Below, one piece after another: positions 26,500 to 35,225 of a DNA stretch of 64,000 bases (its first letter is position 1; every line of letters begins with the position of its first letter). This stretch comes from CAIWHR01 sp963816925 (GTDB lineage: Bacteria > Pseudomonadota > Gammaproteobacteria > Burkholderiales > Casimicrobiaceae). The notes under the pieces are model-generated. The model was given only the letters and a program-made list of their open reading frames with translations, was not told the DNA's origin and made no database searches. The position numbers were made by a program, and so were the translations under genes. The stretch covers positions 310,001 through 374,000 of the forward strand of contig CAWFMY010000009.1 in NCBI GenBank assembly GCA_963816925.1. The letters run 5' to 3'.

Positions 26500-27702
26500 T
26501 CAAGCACGGCGCGCCAGCGTCGCTGAGATGTTCGCCTGCGCCGCGCGCCAGCTCGGCAGCAGCGCCGCCAACGCTGCCGCGAGCAGCGAGGGCACCAGCA
26601 GCCAAAGTTCGCTGCCCGAGACGGCCCAGGCGTCGATGGGGATGCTCTGCTGCCGAGCCATCCACCAAGCCAGGACGGCGGCAAGGCCGTGCGCAAGGAG
26701 CAAGCCGAGAACGCCGCCAAGCAGAGCCAGAATTAGCGCTTCGAGTAGTAGCATCAGTGCGATGCTCGCCGGACGCGCGCCAAGCGTTCGCAACACGGCG
26801 ATGTCGTATGCGCGTTCGTTGAGAGCGTGATAGAGCGCGATGAAGAGGGACAGCGCTGCGGTCGCGAGCACGACTCCGCCGAAGGCACGAATCACGTCGG
26901 CGCCCACGCCGATCATGCGAAACAGACGGGCAGTCTCGTAGGCCGGTGACGCCGCCTGCATGTTCGTCTCGTTATTGATCTTGCGCGGCAGCGAGGCGGC
27001 AGCGAGCGGAGTCGCGTATTGCACTAGGAGAACCGTGACCTGCCGTTCGTCCTCGATCACCTTGCGCTCGTCCGGGTCGGTAATGTTGCCTTCGTGCACG
27101 AACCAGACACTTTCCGAATTAACCAGAGCGACCCGGTCGAGAACCGATCCAGTCGGCTTCAAGGTTCCAACCACCGTATAGACCGAATCGCCGTGGACGG
27201 GTCCGCCTTCGGCAAGCCCGTGGGAGCCCACGAATCTGTCTCCAATCCCGAGCCCGGTCTGGGCCGCTACCGTGGAACCAAGGATTGCCTGCATCCGGTC
27301 AGTCCAGGGTCGTCCCGACGCAAAGGACCCGTGATAGAGGTCGATGTAGTCGGGAGTCGTGCCCACGATCCAGAAACCGCGGAAGCTGTCCGCGATGGAC
27401 AATGGAACCACCTTCCGGATCATTGGGTTCTTCGCGAGTTCCTGTGCGGACTTGAGGGAAATGTTGCCGGTCGGCACATCCAGATGAAAGATGCCGGCCA
27501 GCATCAGCTGGATCGGGCTGCCCTTGGCGCCGACCACGAGGTCGATCCCCTGCGCGTCACGATTGAGGCTGGTGCCGATCTGACCGTCGACGATCAGCAC
27601 GAAGCCGATCGTCCCGACACCCAGCGCAAGGAGCAGGACGTTGAGCAAGGTCCCGAGGGGTCGTGCGCGCAAGTAGCTCCAGGCCAATTGCAATAGATTC
27701 AT
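26500..27702 (-). CDS. ABC transporter permease, FtsX/MacB type
   Basis: 400 residues. The N-terminal helix (GTLLNVLLLALGVGTIGFVLIV) is followed by a large periplasmic domain of ~220 residues and three C-terminal helices (VVLATAALSLFIALYHAL, LMLLLEALILALLGGVLGLLL, ELWLLVPSLLAAALAALLP), the FtsX/MacB topology. LNERAYDIAVLRTLGARPASI is the conserved cytoplasmic loop. Such permeases usually drive lipoprotein or envelope processes rather than solute import. The start overlaps the ATPase stop (ATGA, 27699-27702). Confidence 0.92.
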   Translation of the reverse strand: MNLLQLAWSYLRARPLGTLLNVLLLALGVGTIGFVLIVDGQIGTSLNRDAQGIDLVVGAKGSPIQLMLAGIFHLDVPTGNISLKSAQELAKNPMIRKVVPLSIADSFRGFWIVGTTPDYIDLYHGSFASGRPWTDRMQAILGSTVAAQTGLGIGDRFVGSHGLAEGGPVHGDSVYTVVGTLKPTGSVLDRVALVNSESVWFVHEGNITDPDERKVIEDERQVTVLLVQYATPLAAASLPRKINNETNMQAASPAYETARLFRMIGVGADVIRAFGGVVLATAALSLFIALYHALNERAYDIAVLRTLGARPASIALMLLLEALILALLGGVLGLLLAHGLAAVLAWWMARQQSIPIDAWAVSGSELWLLVPSLLAAALAALLPSWRAAQANISATLARRA

Positions 27703-28370
27703 GCGGCGATCCGTGACGGTCGACGACGTAATGCAAGTTGCCTAGGAATCCTCGATTTCAGGCGACTGTCGTGCGTAGCGATGAGGAGAGACACGGCGTG
27801 CTGTTGTGTGGCGCGGAGCAAGAGGTCGGCCACCGCCTCGCACGCCTCGTCATCGAGATTGGAGGTTGGCTCGTCGGCCAGTAGCAGCTTGGGCCGGTTC
27901 ACCAGCGCGCGGGCGATGGCCACACGCTGTTGTTGCCCGACGGACAGTTCATGGGGATAGGCGTCGACGCGTTCGTCGACACCGAGCGAGGCAAGCATTG
28001 CCAGCGCGGCCGAGCGGTCCACCGGAAGGCCAGCGATGCTCTGCGCCACCAGGAGGTTTTGCACTGCAGTCAACGTAGGAAGTAGATGGAACTGCTGCAA
28101 GACGATGCCGATGTGGCGGCCGCGAAAGCGGTCGCGTGCACGGGGGGACAGCGCCGATAGGTCCTGGCCATCGACGACAACCGAGCCAGCGGTTGGGACC
28201 AGGAGGCCGGCGATCAGGTGCAGAAGCGTTGTTTTTCCGCATCCCGAAGGCCCGACGACGAGGACGTTGCTCTGCGCTTCCAGGGCAAAATGCTCCAGCT
28301 GGAGCACCGGGTCGCCGCTACTGTAGCCAAATCGGAGCTGCTCGAGACGAATCATCTGGCCGTCAGACAT
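27699..28370 (-). CDS. ABC transporter ATP-binding protein, LolD/MacB type
   Basis: 223 residues. Walker A GPSGCGKTTLLHLIAGLL, Q-loop VLQQFHLLPTLT, signature LSVGQQQRVAIARAL (with VGQQQ variant), Walker B KLLLADEPTSNLD and switch His IATHDS are complete. It closely resembles LolD/YbbA ATPases that pair with FtsX-like permeases. ATG 28370 (MSDGQMIRLEQL) starts 5 bases after the stop of the Fur-family gene; an internal Met five residues later is the alternative. Second gene in the regulated run. Confidence 0.93.
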   Translation of the reverse strand: MSDGQMIRLEQLRFGYSSGDPVLQLEHFALEAQSNVLVVGPSGCGKTTLLHLIAGLLVPTAGSVVVDGQDLSALSPRARDRFRGRHIGIVLQQFHLLPTLTAVQNLLVAQSIAGLPVDRSAALAMLASLGVDERVDAYPHELSVGQQQRVAIARALVNRPKLLLADEPTSNLDDEACEAVADLLLRATQQHAVSLLIATHDSRLKSRIPRQLALRRRPSRIAA

Positions 28371-28375
28371 TCCTT

Positions 28376-28753
28376 CTATCGGCAATTCGCGCAGCGTCCG
28401 TACAGCGTCACGTGGTGATGCTCCACCGTAAATCCACGCGGTGCCAGACGTCGCATGTCGCCTGGGCATCCCGGCACGTCATAGACGCGATTGCAAGTCG
28501 TGCATTGAAAATGATCGTGGTGCTCCGATTCCTTCATCTCGTAGCGCGGACTCTCTCCGGGCAGGGTAATGACCTGGACCGCTCCCTCAGCGACGAGCAG
28601 TTTGAGATTGCGATAGACAGTGGCGATGCCGAGCCCCGCTACGGCCCCGCGAGCCGCCGCCTTCAGAATTTCCTGGGGCGACAGCGGACGCCTTGCGGAT
28701 TCGATTACTCCCTTGATCGCGTTGCGTTGCCGGGTAGTGCGCTCGATGACCAT
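28376..28753 (-). CDS. Fur-superfamily metal-responsive regulator (possibly Zur)
   Basis: 125 residues. An N-terminal winged helix (TRQRNAIKGVIESARRPLSPQEIL...GIATVYRNLKLLVAEGAV) carries the Fur DNA-recognition helix. The C-terminal half has metal-binding HHDHFQCTTCNRVYDV and a final CANC pair forming the structural CxxC/CxxC zinc site. The long His stretch of classical Fur is absent. With ZIP, TonB receptor and small Cys proteins as neighbours, zinc sensing (Zur) is more likely than iron, but the sequence does not settle it. It sits next to a perfect palindrome that it probably binds, so it would autoregulate. Confidence 0.9.
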   Translation of the reverse strand: MVIERTTRQRNAIKGVIESARRPLSPQEILKAAARGAVAGLGIATVYRNLKLLVAEGAVQVITLPGESPRYEMKESEHHDHFQCTTCNRVYDVPGCPGDMRRLAPRGFTVEHHHVTLYGRCANCR

Positions 28754-28786
28754 GACGTGGGCGACATTTTCGGGGTTGCCGTTGCA

Positions 28787-28806
28787 AATGATAGTGCATT
28801 ATCATT
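28787..28806. promoter_or_regulatory. Fur-superfamily operator palindrome
   Basis: AATGATA-N6-TATCATT, a perfect 7-6-7 inverted repeat and the only strongly AT-rich patch between the divergent regulator and small His/Cys protein genes. Size and sequence resemble Fur/Zur boxes. It lies 34 bases upstream of the regulator ATG and 10 bases before the rightward ATG, so it can control both directions. Confidence 0.75.
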
Positions 28807-28815
28807 AATCCCGCA

Positions 28816-29175
28816 ATGATCCGTCTTCGACCGGTACGAGCCGTGGCCAGGATGGCGCGGTATCTTCTTCTCGCGCTCGGCGTCTACTTCGCCCAGCAAG
28901 GCGCCCTCATTCATGCGGTGTCACATCTGCATGAGTTCACTCGGATTGGTGCGGCCAGCACTGCGACAGTTGTCTTGAGTCCTGGCACCACCGATGCCGA
29001 CGAGTTCTGTGTGGAATGCCTCGCCTTCGCGCAGGTCGCATCGGCGGTCCCAGGACACCCTCAAGGCACGCCAGATTCGGATTCGCTCGCCACTGCGATC
29101 CCTACGTCGGGTCGTCTGGCCGAAAGCACTTTCACCGTAGTCTTCCGCGCAAGGGCTCCCCCGCCCCTCGTCTGA
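28816..29175 (+). CDS. Small exported His/Cys protein upstream of TonB receptor
   Basis: 119 residues. An N-terminal hydrophobic signal (ARYLLLALGVYFAQQGALIHA) leads into VSHLHEF, and later DEFCVECLAFAQVAS. Paired His and a CxxC followed by LAFAQ are typical of the short DUF2946-like proteins found beside metal receptors. The function is unknown; metal capture at the envelope is an inference. It is 60 bases upstream of the TonB receptor and probably co-transcribed from the promoter overlapping the operator palindrome. Confidence 0.7.
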   Translation: MIRLRPVRAVARMARYLLLALGVYFAQQGALIHAVSHLHEFTRIGAASTATVVLSPGTTDADEFCVECLAFAQVASAVPGHPQGTPDSDSLATAIPTSGRLAESTFTVVFRARAPPPLV

Positions 29176-29235
29176 TCGGCTTTCGTACCGGGACGCCAGT
29201 TCCGGTTTCGTCACCATCATCAGAGGAGTCGCGCT

Positions 29236-31626
29236 ATGTCCCGCCCTTCGTCGGGCGCGTTGGCCTTGGCCATCGCGCTTGTCTTTGTCATTGGCCCCGC
29301 CGCGGCGCAGCCCGTGGCTTTGCCCTCCAATTCACCCACCATCGTCGCTACTGTGGCAATTGCCGTCACGTTGAAGGACGGAGCAGGCAAGCCGCTGGCC
29401 GGCGTCACCGTCCGTCTTCGAGATGCCGGCGGTCTGGTTGTCGGCGAAACGGTCAGCGATGGCGCCGGGAACCTGCAGTTCCCGCGCGTGAGCGCTGGAA
29501 CCTACACCTTCGATGCCGACGGCTTCGCGCTAAATGACGAAACGCGCACGCTTGTCGTTACGACCGGCGGACCGCTCAGCGTGGCGTTGGTCGGCACCCA
29601 CTTGGCCACGCTCGCAACCGTGCATGTGGTGGCGCAGCGACTCAACCAGGCGCGGCAGAATCTTGCGCCCGACATCGGCGCCGACGTTTACGAGTTCTCA
29701 AGGGTCGACATCCAGAAGCTACCGGCCGGCAATGACACGCCGTTAAACCAAGTGCTGCTCCAGGCGCCCGGCGTGGTGCAAGACTCTTACGGCGCGTTGC
29801 ATATCCGCGGCGACCACGGAAACCTGCAGTATCGGATCAACGACATCATCATTCCAGAGTCCATCGGCGGCTTCGGGCAGACGCTTCAGGTGCGCTTCGC
29901 CGACAAGATCAGCCTCATTACCGGCGCCCTGCCTCCCCAATACGGCTACCGTACCGCCGGCGTTGTGGCGATCGACAGCAAAGGGGGTGCGTTTGACGAG
30001 GACAGCCACCTTGGCATCATGGGTGGCAGCCACAACACGCAACAGGTCTACGGCGATCTGGGGGGCGTGGCGAGTGATTTCACCTACTATGTCACCGGCT
30101 CACTGCTCAAGAACAACCTGGGCATCGAAGCCCCGACCTCCGACCCGAATCCGATTCATGACCAGACCAAGCAGGCCAACGGGTTCGGGTACTTCTCCTA
30201 CCACCTCAGCAACGATGCACGGCTCAGCCTGATCGTCGGTGCGGCCAACAACCGGTTCCAGATACCCAACATTCCCGGCCAGGAGCCGGTGTACACGCTC
30301 GATGGCGCGCCCGATCTGCCGTCGTCCGAACTCAACCAGAACCAGACGGAGAAGACGAACTACACAGCCTTGGCGTTGCAGGGCACGTACAACGACCAGA
30401 CCGATTACCAGATCGCGGTGTTTCACCGGTATACCAGCGTGTCGTACATGCCTGATCCGGTGGGTGATCTGATCTATACCGGCGTCGCGGGCCAGATCTA
30501 CCGTCAGAATGATGCATACGGCTTGCAGGCCGATGCCAGTTACCGGCTGAACGCCAAGAACACGTTGCGGACGGGGTTGTACTTCAGCCACGAGCGTCTG
30601 ACCACCGACAATACCTCGCAAGTGTTTCCGGCCGATGCCGATGGCAACCAGACCAGCACCGTTCCGTTCACCATCGTCGACAATACCGGCGGCACGTCCC
30701 GTCTGTTCGGCATCTATCTTCAAGACGAATGGAAGCCGATGGAGAAGGTGACCGTCAACTACGGCATCCGTTACGACCACCTGGATTCATTCGTGCAAGA
30801 ACAACAGTGGAGCCCACGCCTGGGGGCCGTCTGGCAGGCGACGCCGACAACGACGTTACATGCCGGTTTTGCCAGTTACTTCACCCCGCCCCCCAGCGAA
30901 CTCGTCACCAGCAGCACCATCGACAAGTTTGTCGGCACGACCAATGCGCCACCGTCCACGCTGAACTCCCCGGTCAAGTCGGAGCGGACCAACTACCTCG
31001 ATGTCGGACTGACCCAGCAATTCACACAAGCGTTCACGCTCGGCGTCGACGGTTACTACAAGCAGGTGAAAGACCTTCTCGACGAGGGTCAGTTTGGCAG
31101 TGCGATCCTCTTTACACCATTCAACTATGACCAGGGCAAGGTCTACGGTATCGAGTTGGCGGCCAACTACCACGAAGGTAATTTCAACGCCTACGGCAAC
31201 TTTACGGCGTCAAAGGCCCAAGGCAAGAACATCGTCAGCAGCCAATACACCTTCGATCCCGATGAACTTGCGTACATTCAGAACCACTGGATCTACCTCG
31301 ATCACAATCAGACCTACTCCGCGTCCGCCGGCGCTTCCTACCTGTGGCGGCAAGCGACATTCAGTGTTTCAGCCATCTATGGGAGCGGGCTGCGCGCAGG
31401 ATTTGCCAACACCGAGAGCCTGCCGTCGTACGTTCAAGTGGATGCCGGCCTCTCTTCACCGTTCGTGCTGCCGGGAATGGGCAAGTTCAACGCACGCTTC
31501 ACGATCATCAATTTGTTCGACCGGAGCTACGAAATTCGCGACGGCACGGGCGTGGGCGTCGGGGCACCGCAATTCGGACCGCGGCGCGCCTACTATGTCG
31601 CCCTGGAGAAGACATTCGGGAACTGA
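29236..31626 (+). CDS. TonB-dependent outer-membrane receptor
   Basis: 796 residues. The signal peptide (ALAIALVFVIGPAAAQP) is followed by a carboxypeptidase-like regulatory domain (AVTLKDGAGKPLAGVTVRLRD...FPRVSAGTYTF, about residues 38-110). The plug comes next (LPAGNDTPLNQVLLQAPGVV, GALHIRGDHGNLQYRIND, LPPQYGYRTAGVVAIDSKGG) and then a 22-strand barrel ending in FGPRRAYYVALEKTFGN. Family barrel marks such as GIYLQDEWKPMEKVTVNYGI are present. GC at third positions is lower than in neighbouring core genes. Position next to a Fur-family operator and ZIP gene suggests uptake of a metal complex, probably zinc. RBS-like AGAGGAG lies upstream of ATG 29236. Confidence 0.93.
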   Translation: MSRPSSGALALAIALVFVIGPAAAQPVALPSNSPTIVATVAIAVTLKDGAGKPLAGVTVRLRDAGGLVVGETVSDGAGNLQFPRVSAGTYTFDADGFALNDETRTLVVTTGGPLSVALVGTHLATLATVHVVAQRLNQARQNLAPDIGADVYEFSRVDIQKLPAGNDTPLNQVLLQAPGVVQDSYGALHIRGDHGNLQYRINDIIIPESIGGFGQTLQVRFADKISLITGALPPQYGYRTAGVVAIDSKGGAFDEDSHLGIMGGSHNTQQVYGDLGGVASDFTYYVTGSLLKNNLGIEAPTSDPNPIHDQTKQANGFGYFSYHLSNDARLSLIVGAANNRFQIPNIPGQEPVYTLDGAPDLPSSELNQNQTEKTNYTALALQGTYNDQTDYQIAVFHRYTSVSYMPDPVGDLIYTGVAGQIYRQNDAYGLQADASYRLNAKNTLRTGLYFSHERLTTDNTSQVFPADADGNQTSTVPFTIVDNTGGTSRLFGIYLQDEWKPMEKVTVNYGIRYDHLDSFVQEQQWSPRLGAVWQATPTTTLHAGFASYFTPPPSELVTSSTIDKFVGTTNAPPSTLNSPVKSERTNYLDVGLTQQFTQAFTLGVDGYYKQVKDLLDEGQFGSAILFTPFNYDQGKVYGIELAANYHEGNFNAYGNFTASKAQGKNIVSSQYTFDPDELAYIQNHWIYLDHNQTYSASAGASYLWRQATFSVSAIYGSGLRAGFANTESLPSYVQVDAGLSSPFVLPGMGKFNARFTIINLFDRSYEIRDGTGVGVGAPQFGPRRAYYVALEKTFGN

Positions 31627-32005
31627 GGTGTGCCTGTGATCTCGGAGTGTCCGCTTCCGGGAATATGTGGTCTGTGAAGCTATCCGTCGGATCTTGGCCG
31701 ATTGCGGTGGGTATGAGTGCCTGGGCGGAGCCAAGATATCAGAGGCTTGTCGGTCGAACCAGCCTAGTAGTTCACGCAGAAGAACGTCGACCACTCTCCA
31801 AACCATGTTCCGCATTCGCGTACTTGCGAATGTCGTACGTACTCAATCGCGTCACCGCATTCCAGAGCGCTTGAGAGTAGTACAGCTAGGCCGGTGCGTG
31901 CACACGATTTGCACACGCCGATTCGCAAGCAATTGATGTTGAGCGTGAATCCTACCGATCCATCATCGGGGCCACGCAAAAGCGGTGCGACAAGCTATTC
32001 AGCCT
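31627..32005. other. Convergent intergenic region, 379 bases
   Basis: Lies between the TonB receptor and the HupE-like gene, which converge on it. Codon pattern and composition do not support a gene, and short ORFs on both strands look random. It contains one copy of a 25-nt repeat (31956-31980) shared with the broken response-regulator remnant near 40.03 kb. No convincing terminator was seen. Confidence 0.55.
31956..31980 (+). repeat. 25-nt dispersed repeat, copy 1
   Basis: CGATCCATCATCGGG followed by GCCACGCAAA. It matches 40034-40058 at 23 of 25 positions in the same orientation. Confidence 0.75.
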
Positions 32006-32614
32006 CTAAGTCCCACGAATGGACCAACCGAGCATGAGCAGCCCGCTCGCAGCGATCCAGCTTCCTCCGACGCGCACGGCAATTCGCGTCCACGGCGCCC
32101 GCAACCGAACGACGAGCGCGGCGCCGAGCACGACCAGCACGAACACCGCGGCCGCCAATCCGAGCATGACGACCATCGCCTGTGCCGAGACGCCCATTCC
32201 GGTTCCGTTGGGGTATCCGTGGACGAGACCGAGCAGCGCGGTGAGTGCCGTCATCGAACGCAGCGAGAGCTTCGCATCGGCCACGACCAAGCCGCCCAGC
32301 ACCAGAAACCAGAGCGATGCCCACAGCGTGCCGACGTTCGTTACTGCAGCGGACATGCCGAAAAGGCTGCCCAGCAGCCACGCCGCCGGCAGCACGAACA
32401 TCGCCCGTCGGCCATAGGGCGCGCCTCGCAGCCCAGCCAGCAGCGCCAGCGCCAGCGCAGGCACCAGGTCCTCGGGGCTGGTCAGAAAATGCACCAGTCC
32501 GTCGTAGATCGGGCCCATGCCGGTCACGTTGAGGTGCGCTTCGGCAGGTCCGCACGCCAGCGCAACGGTGAGCATAACGACGGCGCGCGTTCGCGACACG
32601 ATCTTCTTCTTCAT
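32006..32614 (-). CDS. HupE/UreJ-like membrane protein (divergent, third of three)
   Basis: 202 residues. A signal-like helix (VVMLTVALACGPAEAHLNV) leaves a His near the mature N-terminus. Then come GPIYDGLVHFLTSPEDLVPALALALLAGLRG, the counterpart of the HupE loop GFLHPxxGxDHLLAM, and about five more helices (LPAAWLLGSLFGMSAA, GLVHGYPNGTGM). The metal-ligand DH of HupE is replaced by ED, so transport activity may differ or be lost. The start overlaps the preceding HupE stop by four bases. Last gene of the run. Confidence 0.72.
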   Translation of the reverse strand: MKKKIVSRTRAVVMLTVALACGPAEAHLNVTGMGPIYDGLVHFLTSPEDLVPALALALLAGLRGAPYGRRAMFVLPAAWLLGSLFGMSAAVTNVGTLWASLWFLVLGGLVVADAKLSLRSMTALTALLGLVHGYPNGTGMGVSAQAMVVMLGLAAAVFVLVVLGAALVVRLRAPWTRIAVRVGGSWIAASGLLMLGWSIRGT

Positions 32615-33213
32615 GCCAACGCCTTCCACATGAAGAAAGCGCCTCCCGCGGCTACGACGGTGCCGGCGACGCGCAGCAGACGTCGGCCCCAAGTCCGGCG
32701 GTGGACCGTGCCGATACCGATTCCGACTGCGTGCAGGCATCCGGTCGCGATCACGAAACCCATGCTGTAGAGCAATGCGCTCTGGCCGGGCGGGAGCTCG
32801 GTGCCATGCGCGTGGCCGTGGAAGATCGCGAAGCATCCGACCACCAGTGCCGCGATGACAAGAGTGGGTCGCACTTCGAATGCGACGGCGGCTCCGAGCA
32901 CGATCGCGGAAGCGGCGATCCCGTATTCCACGCCGGGAATCGGCACGCCGAGAAATCCGAGCATCCCGCCCATCGCCATCACCAGAGGAAACGCGACGGG
33001 CAGCACCCAGATCGCGGGTGCGCCAAGCTGCGCGCCCCACAGCCCGACCGCGACCATCGCGAGAACGTGATCCGCGCCGGAGATGGGGTGCAGGAAGCCG
33101 GTGACAAATCCGTAGGCTTCGCCCTGCAGAACATGGGCGAGCGCCGACTGCGCCCAGAGCGCCGTGAGCATCGCGACCGCCAGGATCGAGCGAAGTCTTG
33201 GGGCTGGCGTCAT
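32611..33213 (-). CDS. HupE/UreJ family membrane protein
   Basis: 200 residues. The signal-type first helix ends in SALAHVLQGEAYGFVTGFLHPISGADHVLAMVAVGLWGAQ, the HupE/UreJ signature (HxxxGADH). Later FAIFHGHAHGTELP gives the second His cluster. HupE/UreJ proteins are implicated in nickel or cobalt permeation and are usually near hydrogenase or urease genes. Neither enzyme is in this window, so the metal must serve something else. Overlaps both neighbours by four bases, indicating translational coupling. Confidence 0.9.
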   Translation of the reverse strand: MTPAPRLRSILAVAMLTALWAQSALAHVLQGEAYGFVTGFLHPISGADHVLAMVAVGLWGAQLGAPAIWVLPVAFPLVMAMGGMLGFLGVPIPGVEYGIAASAIVLGAAVAFEVRPTLVIAALVVGCFAIFHGHAHGTELPPGQSALLYSMGFVIATGCLHAVGIGIGTVHRRTWGRRLLRVAGTVVAAGGAFFMWKALA

Positions 33214-34229
33214 CGCAATGCCACGATCAGCAATGCCACGCGCTGGATTGTCCAGAACGCGCCCAGCGTGCCCACCGCATAGCCGGGAAGCGCTTGCACC
33301 CAGCGCGGCCAGCGAACCTCCAGCACGCGAAACGAACGCTCCATCGCCAGAATCAGCGCGACGAAGCCGAGTTGCCCCACTTCGACGCCGACGTTGAAGG
33401 AGAGGAGCGCCAGCGGAAGCTCCTGCCGCGGCAGTCCGGCGCTGGTCATCGCGCTGGCGAAGCCGAATCCGTGCAGCAGCCCGAAAGCGAAGGCCACGAC
33501 CCACGGATGACGGATGGTGAAGCTCGTCTCGCCGCGCCACACGCGGACGATCTCCGGGCCGAGAAAGAGGATGCTCAAGGCGATGGCGGCATTGAGCGGC
33601 AGCGCCGGCGCCGTCGCATAGCCGAGCGTGGCCACCGCGAGCGTGATGCTGTGCGCGACGGTGAACGCAGTGATCGTCTTCACCAGCATCCATCCGCTGC
33701 GCACGATCAAAAGCAGACCGAGCACGAACAACAGGTGATCGGCGCCGAACAGGATGTGACGGATGCCCTCGACGACGTACGTGCCCATCACCTCCCATCG
33801 CGATTGCGATGCGGCGATTTCCACCCACGGGTGCGATGGGCGCGCGATCGCCTGAATGGTCCTGCCGTCCAGATGCTCGACCCGGACCAGCGCATCGGTG
33901 ATCGTAAGCTGTAGTCCCGCGATCTCGATGCGCTTGCCGGCGAGCCCGTTCGGCCCGGCATCGATCCATCGCCGCTCGACGAGAGAATCGGCGAGTTCAT
34001 CGACCTCGGGCGGCTTCACGTTTCTGACGCCCTCCGGCATCTGCAGCGCGAGCGGCAGTCGCATGCCTGCCAGCACCGGTGTCCGGAAGAGCACGGAGAA
34101 CTGGCCGGGCGCCGTCTCCTTGATCTCGACGTACGCCGGGCGCGCCTCGTGCGCGAACGACGCAAGCGGCATGAGTGCAATGGCAGCGAGCAGAAGCGAG
34201 CGAAGGCAACGCATCGCCAGCGTTTTCAT
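33210..34229 (-). CDS. HupE/UreJ_2-type membrane protein with periplasmic N-terminal domain
   Basis: 339 residues. The signal peptide (LLLAAIALMPLASFAHEARPAYVEI) leads to a ~120-residue periplasmic domain. The C-terminal membrane domain opens with GIRHILFGADHLLFVLGLLLI and contains ITAFTVAHSITLAVATLG and FAFGLLHGFGFASAM, the conserved His-rich marks of the HupE/UreJ_2 family. Likely metal permease or sensor; the specific metal is unknown. ATG 34229 overlaps the PpiC stop by four bases. Confidence 0.9.
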   Translation of the reverse strand: MKTLAMRCLRSLLLAAIALMPLASFAHEARPAYVEIKETAPGQFSVLFRTPVLAGMRLPLALQMPEGVRNVKPPEVDELADSLVERRWIDAGPNGLAGKRIEIAGLQLTITDALVRVEHLDGRTIQAIARPSHPWVEIAASQSRWEVMGTYVVEGIRHILFGADHLLFVLGLLLIVRSGWMLVKTITAFTVAHSITLAVATLGYATAPALPLNAAIALSILFLGPEIVRVWRGETSFTIRHPWVVAFAFGLLHGFGFASAMTSAGLPRQELPLALLSFNVGVEVGQLGFVALILAMERSFRVLEVRWPRWVQALPGYAVGTLGAFWTIQRVALLIVALR

Positions 34230-35149
34230 TGCGAGCCTTCGCCCGAGGAGGTCGGGATTTCCTTCCGGCGCGGCGCAGCGCTGATGCGCGCGGCCGTCTG
34301 CGCGTCGGGCGGTGCGGGTATCAGCACTGTGTACTTCGCGCGCATGTCCTTGTACGCCTTTGCCCACGCCGTTGCCTTCTGCTCGGACAGCCACGCCGTC
34401 TTCACGGTGCCTTCGATCTCCTCAAAGGAGGGACCGCGACCGGGGACGAGCGTGTCGACGTAGACGAGATGCCAGCCGAACCCCGATTCGATGGGGCCCT
34501 GCCACGATCCTGCTGGCAGCTTTACCACTGCAAGCGCGAACACCGGGCCGAACTCCTTGCCGAGGTAATCCGGAGCGCGATCGCGGTAATACTCCTGGAA
34601 CATGAAAGGATCGCCCAGCGTTGCCGCGAGCTTGGCGTCCTCAGGCTGACCCGCGAGCTTGGCAAGGGCGTTGACGGCATCGTCCTTCGCGCGCGTGCCG
34701 CGCTTGTCGGGCGAAAAGTAAAGGTGGCGGAAGGAAACGCGCGGAGGCGCCTGGAACTTCTCGGCATTCTTCTCGAACCAGACCTTAAGCTCGGCCGACG
34801 TCGGCTCGCGCGCGGCCGCGACGTCCTCGGCGATGAACTGCATCTTCTGCGCCATGCGGCGCTTCACGATGGTGTCGTCCTTGTCGAGGCCCATGGCGAG
34901 CCCCTCGCGATACAGGACTTCCTCCTGCACCTTGGTCTCCACCATGCGGCCGAACTCTTCCGGGGTCGGGTCGCGCTTCCATTGCGATTGGAACAGCACG
35001 GCGAGCTGTGCAAGGTCGTCGAGCGACAGCTGGATTTGTCGCGATGGCTCGGCGCCGCCGCGGCCACGCTCCGCGTAGGCATAGACGCCGAACAGAATGG
35101 CGCCCAGCAGAAGAAAATGGAGCAACGGCTCCCGTAGCAGCTTTTTCAT
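34226..35149 (-). CDS. Membrane-anchored PpiC-type peptidyl-prolyl isomerase
   Basis: 307 residues. The N-terminal anchor (REPLLHFLLLGAILFGVYAYA) is followed by a SurA/PrsA-like N-domain (QWKRDPTPEEFGRMVETKVQEEVLYREGLAMGL) and a parvulin domain around residues 140-265 (VSFRHLYFSP, LAGQPEDAKLAATLGDPFMF, GPIESGFGWHLVYVD). It probably folds exported partners encoded in the same run. In the annotation habit of this family it is often found beside HupE and DUF3604 genes. Translationally coupled to the HupE_2 gene. Confidence 0.88.
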   Translation of the reverse strand: MKKLLREPLLHFLLLGAILFGVYAYAERGRGGAEPSRQIQLSLDDLAQLAVLFQSQWKRDPTPEEFGRMVETKVQEEVLYREGLAMGLDKDDTIVKRRMAQKMQFIAEDVAAAREPTSAELKVWFEKNAEKFQAPPRVSFRHLYFSPDKRGTRAKDDAVNALAKLAGQPEDAKLAATLGDPFMFQEYYRDRAPDYLGKEFGPVFALAVVKLPAGSWQGPIESGFGWHLVYVDTLVPGRGPSFEEIEGTVKTAWLSEQKATAWAKAYKDMRAKYTVLIPAPPDAQTAARISAAPRRKEIPTSSGEGSQ

Positions 35150-35225
35150 GAGCGAGGGTCCGGGCAGGAGCGGGACGCTGCGGCTGCCCTCGTGCGAAGG
35201 CGGCCCACCCGGACGGGCGCGAACA

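Noticed and set aside
23692..31915. Pair of similar 17-mers (TGCACACG-N3-TGCACA) at 23692-23708 and 31899-31915 on either side of the metal island, resembling attachment sites
   Set aside because: Only 14 of 17 bases match; many such pairs are expected by chance in 64 kb, and no integrase is present.
31667..31936. Short ORFs in the 31.6-32.0 kb gap
   Set aside because: No Shine-Dalgarno, no codon bias like neighbours and no recognisable motif; overlapping ORFs on both strands look random.
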